Positions 1 to 5,357 of a stretch of 14,227 nt of DNA are shown piece by piece (within the stretch, counting starts at the first letter, position 1; every line of letters starts with the position of its first letter). The DNA comes from SZAS-103 sp964640525 (GTDB lineage Bacteria > Pseudomonadota > Gammaproteobacteria > Xanthomonadales > Xanthomonadaceae), in contig CAZXGS010000069.1 in the NCBI GenBank assembly GCA_964640525.1, forward strand, positions 1 through 14,227, given 5' to 3'. Position numbers and translations under genes: made by a program. Below the pieces are notes generated by a model. It was not told the DNA's origin. It saw only the letters and a program-made list of their open reading frames with translations, and did no database searches.

Positions 1-28
1 TGGATCGCTTCGCTGCGCTCGCGAGGAC
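1..28. repeat. Fragment of a dispersed 'GCGAGCGCAGCGAAGCGATCC' type intergenic repeat
   Basis: The first bases read, on the minus strand, GTCCTCGCGAGCG followed by CAGCGAAGCGATCCA. From memory this matches a short dispersed intergenic sequence (GCGAGCGAAGCGAAGC-ATCC type) that is abundant in many proteobacterial chromosomes. It sits at the window edge, so it is probably truncated by the cut. Its role is unknown; it may lie at the 3' end of the neighbouring gene. Recognition rests on pattern memory and is not verified by a search. Confidence 0.45.
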
Positions 29-94
29 AAAAGGAAGGCACGACGAATCAACGACGTATCGCATGGGTTCATGGAGAGCGTGCTGCGCGTGGTT

Positions 95-173
95 CCCTTC
101 GACAGGCTCAGGGCAGGCTGGCTCACCACGAACGGTGTTCCCTCGATCCGTTCGCCCTGAGCTTGTCGAAGGG
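95..173. repeat. Inverted repeat of the 'CTTCGACAAGCTCAGGGC' family
   Basis: Arms at 95-114 (CCCTTCGACAGGCTCAGGGC) and 154-173 (GCCCTGAGCTTGTCGAAGGG) are reverse complements over 20 bases with one mismatch, separated by 39 bases. A third, partial arm (GTTCGACAAGCTCACC) follows at 200-215. This is a widespread dispersed palindromic intergenic element of Proteobacteria; open frames across it give the familiar RPELVEG peptide, seen here in the frame starting at 63. A transcript could fold into a long hairpin, so it could end or stabilise an upstream mRNA. That role is inference. Confidence 0.8.
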
Positions 174-293
174 CGCACCGTGAATGTGGAAAAAGCATCG
201 TTCGACAAGCTCACCACCAGCGGGTTGGCGGGATGCTTTTCGCCGGCACGATGGTTGCCTGCGCAAGGGGTTACGCGGCCGCACCCCAGCGGC

Positions 294-299
294 TAAAAT
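294..299 (+). promoter_or_regulatory. Probable -10 element of gcdH
   Basis: TAAAAT matches the sigma-70 -10 consensus at five of six positions in otherwise very GC-rich DNA, within GCTAAAATGCC. No good -35 lies 16-18 bases upstream (the 17-bp position, 271-276, reads TTACGC). Transcription would begin near 306, giving a leader of about 65 bases before the gcdH ATG at 371. Confidence 0.45.
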
Positions 300-370
300 G
301 CCGGGCTGGCTGCAATGGCCTGGTTTCCCTCGATGTTTCCCTTCATTCCGCGAACGCCGGTTCCCGTCCC

Positions 371-1537
371 ATGCCCCTCAATCCGCTCGACCTGTACGAC
401 ATCCGTTCCCTGCTCAGCGAGGAGGAGCGCGCGGTGCAGGACACCGTGGCGCGCTTCACCGACGAGCGCGTGCTGCCGATCATCGGCGATTGCTTCGATC
501 AGGCGCGCTTCCCGCGCGAGCTGGTCGCCGAGATCGCCGGCCTCGGTCTGTTGGGTTCCTCGCTGCCGGAGAAGTACGGCTGCGCCGGGCTCAACGGCGT
601 CAGCTACGGGCTGATCTGCCAGGAACTCGAACGCGGCGATTCGGGCATCCGCAGTTTCGTCAGCGTGCAGTCCTCGCTGTGCATGTACCCGATCTTCGCC
701 TACGGCTCCGAGGAGCAGCGCCAGCGCTGGCTGCCCGGCATGGCGCGCGGCGAGATCATCGGCTGCTTCGGCCTGACCGAGCCGCACGGCGGCTCTGACC
801 CGGCCAACATGAAGACCCATGCCAAGCGTGACGCCAGCGGCGACTGGATCCTCAACGGCGGCAAGATGTGGATCACCAACGGCAACCTTGCCGACGTGGC
901 GATCGTGTGGGCGCAGACCGACGATGGCATCCAGGGCTTCCTCGTCGAGCGCGGCATGACCGGCTTCACCGCCCAGGAAGTCCACAAGAAGATGAGCTTG
1001 CGCGCGTCGGTGACCTCAGCGCTGTTCTTCGATGGCGTGCGGGTTCCCGAAGCCAACCGGCTGCCGAACGTGAAGGGCCTCAAGGGCCCGCTGGGCTGCC
1101 TCACCCAAGCCCGCTACGGCATCACCTGGGGTCCGATCGGTGCGGCGCAGGCGTGCCTGAACGAAGCGTTGAAGTACGGCGCCGAGCGCATCCTGTTCGG
1201 TCGCCCGCTCACCGCCAACCAGGCGGTGCAGGTCAAGCTGGCCGAGATGGCGCGGCAGATCACCCTGGCCCAGCTGCTCTCGCTCCAGCTCGGCCGCCAC
1301 AAGGACGCCGGCACGATGCAGCCGACCCACGTCTCGCTGGCGAAGTGGAACAACTGCCGGATGGCGCTGGACATCGCCCGCGAGACCCGCGACATCCTCG
1401 GTGGCGCGGGTATCACCACCGAGCACTGCGCGATCCGCCATGCGTTGAATCTGGAATCGGTGATCACCTACGAGGGCACGCAGACCGTGCACCAGTTGGT
1501 GATCGGCCGCGAGCTGACCGGCATCAACGCGTTCTGA
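371..1537 (+). CDS. gcdH: Glutaryl-CoA dehydrogenase
   Basis: FAD-dependent acyl-CoA dehydrogenase, 388 residues, usual for the family. It oxidises and decarboxylates glutaryl-CoA to crotonyl-CoA and CO2 in lysine, hydroxylysine and tryptophan breakdown, passing electrons to electron-transfer flavoprotein; cytosolic. Visible: the flavin-contacting GCFGLTEPHGGSDP (132-144) and WITN (167-170), DILGGAGI (341-348), and TYEGT (366-370) carrying the catalytic base Glu368. Residues GIRSFVSVQSSL place Arg94 where human GCDH has its Arg94, which contacts the distal glutaryl carboxylate and separates this enzyme from ordinary acyl-CoA dehydrogenases. The ATG at 371 was chosen because MPLNPLDLYDIRSLLSEEE is the normal family N-terminus; the frame stays open upstream to 233 but that part is not homologous. 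No strong Shine-Dalgarno is seen. It stands alone with its own probable promoter, and a palindromic repeat follows it. No lysine-degradation partners are in the window. Confidence 0.95.
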   Translation: MPLNPLDLYDIRSLLSEEERAVQDTVARFTDERVLPIIGDCFDQARFPRELVAEIAGLGLLGSSLPEKYGCAGLNGVSYGLICQELERGDSGIRSFVSVQSSLCMYPIFAYGSEEQRQRWLPGMARGEIIGCFGLTEPHGGSDPANMKTHAKRDASGDWILNGGKMWITNGNLADVAIVWAQTDDGIQGFLVERGMTGFTAQEVHKKMSLRASVTSALFFDGVRVPEANRLPNVKGLKGPLGCLTQARYGITWGPIGAAQACLNEALKYGAERILFGRPLTANQAVQVKLAEMARQITLAQLLSLQLGRHKDAGTMQPTHVSLAKWNNCRMALDIARETRDILGGAGITTEHCAIRHALNLESVITYEGTQTVHQLVIGRELTGINAF

Positions 1538-1546
1538 CGCCGCATT

Positions 1547-1662
1547 CCCTGCTCCCTCCGGGAGAAGGTGGCGCGCAGCGCTGGATGATGGGTCGATGCG
1601 AGCACGTTGAATTCGGTGCGGGCCGGCCCCTCACCCCAACCCCTCTCCCGACGGGAGAGGGG
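1547..1662 (-). repeat. Composite palindromic dispersed repeat, copy 1
   Basis: Read on the minus strand, this is a hairpin with 10-bp arms CCCCTCTCCC/GGGAGAGGGG and a 3-base loop (1640-1662), then GGGGTGAGGGG, about 55 unrelated bases, then a module GCGCCACCTTCTCCCGGAGG ending in a second small hairpin (1552-1564). The same modules in the same order form copy 2 at 5181-5343. It resembles the CCTCTCCC...GGGTGAGGG / CTTCTCCCG...GGGAGAAGG intergenic elements abundant in Xanthomonadaceae. It fills the gap between gcdH and the acetyltransferase gene and could terminate gcdH transcripts, although no T-run follows. Confidence 0.75.
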
Positions 1663-1666
1663 CTTC

Positions 1667-1671
1667 AGGAG
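1667..1671 (+). promoter_or_regulatory. Shine-Dalgarno that decides a TTG start
   Basis: AGGAG lies seven bases before the TTG at 1679-1681 and only four bases after the perfect 10-bp hairpin of the repeat at 1640-1662. It is the only convincing ribosome-binding site near the start of the acetyltransferase frame, and it places translation at TTG 1679 rather than at the TTG at 1607, inside the repeat. Confidence 0.65.
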
Positions 1672-1678
1672 CAAGGTC

Positions 1679-2236
1679 TTGAAGATCGATGACATCCGCA
1701 TCGAAACGCAGCGCCTGATCCTGCGCCTGCCGCGGCGCGAGGATTTCGATGCGTATGCCGAAACCTATGCGGATGCCGAAGTCACCCGCCATCTCGGCGG
1801 GCCGCTGCTGCGCTCGATGGCGTGGCGCAAGTTCCTGCAGGGACCGGGGGCGTGGCTGATCCAGGGCTTCGCGATGTTTTCGGTGGTGGAAAAATCCAGC
1901 GGCAAATGGATGGGATGCCTGGGCCCGTGGAAACCCGATGGCTGGCCCGGCAACGAGATCGGCTGGATCCTGCATCGCCGTGCCTGGGGCAGGGGCTACG
2001 CCACCGAAGGCGCCACGGCCGCCGCCGACTGGGCGTTCTCTCACCTTGGTTGGGCGGACATGATCCACTGCATCGACCCAGCCAACATCGCCTCGCGGAA
2101 CGTCGCCCAGCGCCTGGGCTCACGCATCCTGCGGCAAACGTACATGCCCGCACCGTTCCAGGATCACCTGGTGGACGTGTGGGGACAGACCCGCGAGCAG
2201 TGGCTCGCCCATCGTGGACTGGAGAAGTTCGCATGA
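1679..2236 (+). CDS. GNAT family N-acetyltransferase, RimJ/RimL type
   Basis: Predicted cytosolic acetyl-CoA-dependent N-acetyltransferase, 185 residues, a normal length for the RimJ/RimL-like GNAT group (acetyltransf_3). The opening IETQRLILRLPRREDFD (8-24) is the classic N-terminal strand of this group. The acetyl-CoA pyrophosphate-binding motif A is RRAWGRGYATEGA (100-112), and NIASRNVAQRLG (136-147) is the conserved motif B segment. The start is TTG at 1679, chosen for its AGGAG and because upstream residues come from the intergenic repeat. The stop overlaps the start of the glutathione transferase gene (ATGA), so the two are translationally coupled. Substrate unknown: members of this group modify ribosomal protein N-termini, small amines or antibiotics, and nothing here decides among them. 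Confidence 0.88.
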   Translation: MKIDDIRIETQRLILRLPRREDFDAYAETYADAEVTRHLGGPLLRSMAWRKFLQGPGAWLIQGFAMFSVVEKSSGKWMGCLGPWKPDGWPGNEIGWILHRRAWGRGYATEGATAAADWAFSHLGWADMIHCIDPANIASRNVAQRLGSRILRQTYMPAPFQDHLVDVWGQTREQWLAHRGLEKFA

Positions 2237-2874
2237 TCACCGTGTACGGCTACTCGCCTTCCGGCAACTCGCACAAGCTGCGGATGCTGCTCACCCACCT
2301 CGGCCGCGAATTTCGCTGGGTGGAGATGGACATCCTCGGCGGCGCCACCCGCACGCCCGAGTACCTGGCGAAGAATCCCAACGGCAAGGCGCCGATGATC
2401 GAACTCGAGGACGGCCGCACGTTGGCCGAGTCCGACGCCATCCTGTGCTGGCTGGCCGATGGCACGAAATATTTCGCCGGCGACGCCTGGCAGCGCGCGC
2501 AGACGCTGAGTTGGATGTTCTTCGAGCAGTACAGCCACGAGCCCTGCGTGGCGGTGGCGCGCTTCATCTGCGGCTGGACGCCGCTGGACTCGCCGCGCCG
2601 CGCCGACTTGCCCAAGCTGCGCGAGCGCGGCAACCAGGCGCTGGCGGTGATGGAAACCCATCTGTCCACCCACGACTGGTTCAGTGGCGCCGACTACGGG
2701 ATAGCCGACATCGCCCTGTTCGGCTACACCCACGTCGCCGAGGACGGCGGTTTCCATCTGGCGGCGTACCCGCATGTAGTTGCGTGGATCGATCGCATCA
2801 AGGCGCTGCCGGACTTCGTGCTGATGCCGCCGTATGCGCCGGAGAACATCGCCTTGATCGCACAGTCGAAATAA
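2233..2874 (+). CDS. Glutathione S-transferase family protein
   Basis: Cytosolic GST-fold protein of 213 residues. The N-terminal thioredoxin-like domain (about 1-80) has NPNGKAPMIELEDG (48-61) with the cis-proline Pro54 and the glutathione-binding Glu66-Ser67 in LAESDAIL. The C-terminal helical domain (about 88-205) has the GST folding signature SGADYGIADIALFGYTH (151-167). A Ser-Pro-Ser-Gly-Asn-Ser stretch (8-13) lies where the activating Ser or Cys usually sits, so the catalytic residue is probably Ser; this is inference. ATG 2233 overlaps the TGA of the acetyltransferase gene by four bases, with GGAG at 2221-2224 as ribosome-binding site. The fused E1 gene starts 27 bases later, so the three may be cotranscribed. 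Substrate unknown: it could be detoxifying or a thiol-disulfide enzyme. Confidence 0.9.
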   Translation: MITVYGYSPSGNSHKLRMLLTHLGREFRWVEMDILGGATRTPEYLAKNPNGKAPMIELEDGRTLAESDAILCWLADGTKYFAGDAWQRAQTLSWMFFEQYSHEPCVAVARFICGWTPLDSPRRADLPKLRERGNQALAVMETHLSTHDWFSGADYGIADIALFGYTHVAEDGGFHLAAYPHVVAWIDRIKALPDFVLMPPYAPENIALIAQSK

Positions 2875-2901
2875 CCCCGCCCATCCAACGACACCTATCG
2901 C

Positions 2902-5169
2902 ATGAACGCCGTCGCCCAGCCCATTCCCGCCCGCCACAAGAACGTCAACCGCGCGCAAGTGTGCGACGAGAACTTCGTCGAGTTCGTGCAGCAGTGGCAC
3001 GGCGCCGTGCAGCCGCGCCCGGCAGCCGACGAGCCGGTGCTCGAGGGCAGCCTGTGCAGCGCGCGCGATTTCCTCGACCTGTTCGAGTCGCAGCTGATCA
3101 GCCGCCACCTCGACCTGATGGCGCGCGTGCTGCGGGTCAAGAACAAGGTCTTCTACACCATCGGTTCCTCGGGTCACGAGGGCAACGCGATGGTGGCGCG
3201 GCTGACGCGCCATACCGATCCGGCGTTCCTGCATTACCGTTCCGGCGCGTTCATGGCCGAGCGCTTCCGCAAGCTGCCGGGGATGGATCCGATCATGGAT
3301 TCGGCGCTGAGCTTCGCCGCGTCGAAGGATGATCCTGCGTCGGGTGGTCGCCACAAGGTCTGGGGTAGCAAGCCGCTGTGGGTGCTGCCGCAGACATCGA
3401 CCATCGCCTCGCACCTGCCCAAGGCATTGGGCACCGCGGTGGCGATCGAGCAGGCGCGGCGCATCGGCCACGCGTTGCCGATTCCGGAGGATTCGATCGC
3501 GATCAGCTCGTTTGGCGATGCCTCCAGTAACCATGCCACCGCGCAGACCGCGTTCAACACCGCCGGCTGGACCGCCTACCAGAAGCTGCCGGCGCCGGTG
3601 CTGTTCGTGTGCGAGGACAACGGCATCGGCATCTCGGTCAAGACCCCGGGCGGCTGGATCGAGCGCAATTTCGGCGAGCGCCGCGACCTCGATTACTTCT
3701 ACGCCGATGGCCTGGACCTCGCCGCCGGTTACGAGCAGGTCGCGCGCGCCGTCCACCACTGCCGCACCGCGCGCCGACCGACCTTCCTGCACCTGCGCAC
3801 GACGCGGATCATGGGCCACGCCGGCACCGACTTCGAGATCGAGTGGCGCAGCTTCGAGGAATTGATGAAGGTGGAAGCCGGCGATCCGCTGCTGCGCTCG
3901 GCGGCGATCGCGCTGGAGTCGGGACTGTTCACGAAACAGTCGCTGCTGGCGCACTACGAGGCGATCCGCGGCAAGTGCTTCGCCGCCGCCGATCAAGCCG
4001 ACCACCGACCCAAGCTCACCGAACTGGCCGACGTCATCGCGCCGCTGGCGCCGTACACGCCGGCCGCGGTGCAGGCCGAAGCGCAGCGCGCCGACTTCGC
4101 GGACAAGCGTCTGGCCGTGTTCGGCAGCGAGGCGAAGTTGCCGGAGAACCTGCCGCCGCGCCACCTCGCCCTGCTGATCAACAACGCCCTCCACGACCTG
4201 TTCTGCAAGTACCCCGAGTCGCTGCTGTTCGGCGAGGACGTGGCGCAGAAGGGCGGCGTCTACACGGTGACCAAGGGCTTGCACAAGGCGTTCAAGAACG
4301 CCCGCGTGTTCAACACCCTGCTCGACGAGACCATGATCCTCGGCCTGGCGCAGGGCTACGCCAATATGGGGATGCTGCCGATCCCCGAGATCCAGTACCT
4401 GGCCTATTTCCACAACGCCTGCGACCAGATCCGCGGCGAGGCGTGCTCGCTGCAGTTCTTCAGCAACGGCCAGTACCGCAACCCGATCCTGATGCGGATC
4501 GCCTCGCTGGGATACCAGCGCGGTTTCGGCGGCCACTTCCACAACGACAACTCGATCACCGCCCTGCGCGACATCCCCGGTCTGGTGGTGGGTTGCCCAA
4601 GTCGTGGCGACGATGCGGCGACGATGCTGCGCACCTTGGCGGCGCTGGTGAAGGTGGACGGCCGGGTGTGCGCGTTTCTGGAACCGATCGCCTTGTACAT
4701 GACCAAGGACCTGCACGCGCCGGGCGACGGCCAGTGGCAGTTCGCGTACCCGGCGCCGGGCGAGACGATGGAACTGGGCGCCGAGCGCGTGTACGCGCCC
4801 GAAGCGACCGACCTGGTGATCTTCACCTACGGCAACGGCGTGCCGATGAGCCTGCGCGCGGTGAAACAGATCGAGGAAAAGCACGGCCAGAAAGTGCGCG
4901 TGGTCGATCTGCGCTGGTTGCAGCCTTTGAACGAGGCGGCGATCGCGCGCCACGCGGGTGACTGCGCGCGTATCCTCGTGGTCGATGAAGGCCGCCGCAG
5001 TGCCGGTGTGGGCGAGGGCATCATCACCGCCATCGTGGAGGCAGGCCATGGCGCCAAGCCCCTGCGCCGGGTCGTGGGCGTGGACACCTACACCCCGCTC
5101 GCCGGCGCCGCGCTGCTGGTGCTGCCGGGCGAGGCGGACATCGTCGCCGCGGCAAGCGAGATGGTGTAA
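2902..5169 (+). CDS. Fused alpha/beta E1 of a thiamine-diphosphate 2-oxoacid dehydrogenase
   Basis: A 755-residue single-chain E1: the alpha part (about 55-370) precedes the beta part (about 415-755), which are separate subunits in most pyruvate or branched-chain dehydrogenases. E1 decarboxylates a 2-oxoacid on thiamine diphosphate and transfers the acyl group to a lipoyl E2. The alpha part shows the cofactor/Mg motif as FGDASSNHATAQ (204-215) ending in VCEDNGIGIS (236-245), that is GDA...DN rather than the textbook GDG...NN. The beta part shows LLFGEDVAQKGGVY (441-454), PEIQYLAYF (495-503) with the presumed cofactor Glu, and GGHFHNDNS (543-551), where related enzymes have an HSQS-type loop. 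DLRWLQPL (669-676) and VDEG (694-697) mark the C-terminal transketolase domain. ATG 2902 fits the protein but has no clear Shine-Dalgarno. No E2 or E3 gene is in the window, so the substrate (branched-chain oxoacids or pyruvate) cannot be fixed. Confidence 0.88.
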   Translation: MNAVAQPIPARHKNVNRAQVCDENFVEFVQQWHGAVQPRPAADEPVLEGSLCSARDFLDLFESQLISRHLDLMARVLRVKNKVFYTIGSSGHEGNAMVARLTRHTDPAFLHYRSGAFMAERFRKLPGMDPIMDSALSFAASKDDPASGGRHKVWGSKPLWVLPQTSTIASHLPKALGTAVAIEQARRIGHALPIPEDSIAISSFGDASSNHATAQTAFNTAGWTAYQKLPAPVLFVCEDNGIGISVKTPGGWIERNFGERRDLDYFYADGLDLAAGYEQVARAVHHCRTARRPTFLHLRTTRIMGHAGTDFEIEWRSFEELMKVEAGDPLLRSAAIALESGLFTKQSLLAHYEAIRGKCFAAADQADHRPKLTELADVIAPLAPYTPAAVQAEAQRADFADKRLAVFGSEAKLPENLPPRHLALLINNALHDLFCKYPESLLFGEDVAQKGGVYTVTKGLHKAFKNARVFNTLLDETMILGLAQGYANMGMLPIPEIQYLAYFHNACDQIRGEACSLQFFSNGQYRNPILMRIASLGYQRGFGGHFHNDNSITALRDIPGLVVGCPSRGDDAATMLRTLAALVKVDGRVCAFLEPIALYMTKDLHAPGDGQWQFAYPAPGETMELGAERVYAPEATDLVIFTYGNGVPMSLRAVKQIEEKHGQKVRVVDLRWLQPLNEAAIARHAGDCARILVVDEGRRSAGVGEGIITAIVEAGHGAKPLRRVVGVDTYTPLAGAALLVLPGEADIVAAASEMV

Positions 5170-5181
5170 CCGGAATGAAAC

Positions 5182-5202
5182 CCCTCTCCCTTTGGGAGAG
5201 GG
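5182..5202 (+). terminator. Possible terminator hairpin after the E1 gene
   Basis: A perfect 9-bp stem CCCTCTCCC/GGGAGAGGG with a TTT loop, 12 bases after the E1 stop. No T-run follows, so it is not a classic intrinsic terminator; it may still block 3' decay or aid termination. It is part of the dispersed repeat. Confidence 0.4.
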
Positions 5203-5321
5203 TGCCCGAAGAGCCTGCCCCCGCGAAGGCGGGGGGCGGGTGAGGGAAAGATCGCTGCCCGCGTTGGCAGGTGGATCCAGGTGCCGACTCGGCGCTTTCC
5301 CTCATCCGGCGCTCCGCGCCA

Positions 5322-5342
5322 CCTTCTCCCGGAGGGAGAAGG
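5322..5342 (-). terminator. Possible terminator hairpin after the M16 protease gene
   Basis: A perfect 9-bp stem CCTTCTCCC/GGGAGAAGG with a 3-base loop, 15 bases beyond the protease stop (minus strand). It has no T-run. The two end hairpins of this repeat thus face the two convergent genes, one each. Confidence 0.4.
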
Positions 5343-5357
5343 GTAGGCATGGGCGCC

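Larger units (their letters stand above)
1..370. other. Gene-free, repeat-rich stretch upstream of gcdH
   Basis: No reading frame in these 370 bases looks like a gene. The short open frames encode peptides such as RPELVEGR, which are the usual translation of the dispersed repeat at 95-173. The stretch holds a terminal repeat fragment (1-28), an inverted repeat (95-173) with a third partial arm (200-215), then about 80 bases in which I see nothing, a TAAAAT -10 candidate at 294-299 and the untranslated leader of gcdH. Whatever gene lies to the left ends before the window. Confidence 0.75.
5181..5343 (+). repeat. Composite palindromic dispersed repeat, copy 2
   Basis: Same modules as copy 1 (1547-1662) in the same order but opposite orientation: hairpin CCCTCTCCC-TTT-GGGAGAGGG (5182-5202), GGGTGAGGG (5238-5246), spacer, then CATCCGGCGCTCCGCGCCACC and a closing hairpin CCTTCTCCC-GGA-GGGAGAAGG (5322-5342). 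A third hairpin, CCCCCGC-GAAG-GCGGGGG (5218-5235), lies inside the first module and resembles another common xanthomonad repeat (CCCCGCGAAGGCGGGG), whose usual TGGATCCAG tail may correspond to 5272-5280. The element fills nearly all of the gap between the convergent E1 and M16 genes. Confidence 0.78.

Noticed and set aside
95..215. Possible CRISPR-like or attachment-site array from the repeated TTCGACARGCTCA arms
   Set aside because: Only three arms, in mixed orientation and uneven spacing, matching a common dispersed palindrome rather than a direct-repeat array, with no cas or integrase gene nearby.
63..296. 77-residue plus-strand frame at the left end
   Set aside because: It translates the dispersed repeat (peptide RPELVEG), has no ribosome-binding site and no similarity to a protein family I know.
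233..370. 46-residue upstream extension of gcdH
   Set aside because: Not homologous to the family, lies across the probable promoter, and MPLNPLDLYD at 371 is the normal start.
2164..5049. 961-residue open frame on the minus strand opposite the E1 gene
   Set aside because: Rich in Arg, His, Gln, Val and Gly with no recognisable domain; it is the mirror of the codon bias of the E1 gene, whose plus-strand protein is unmistakable.
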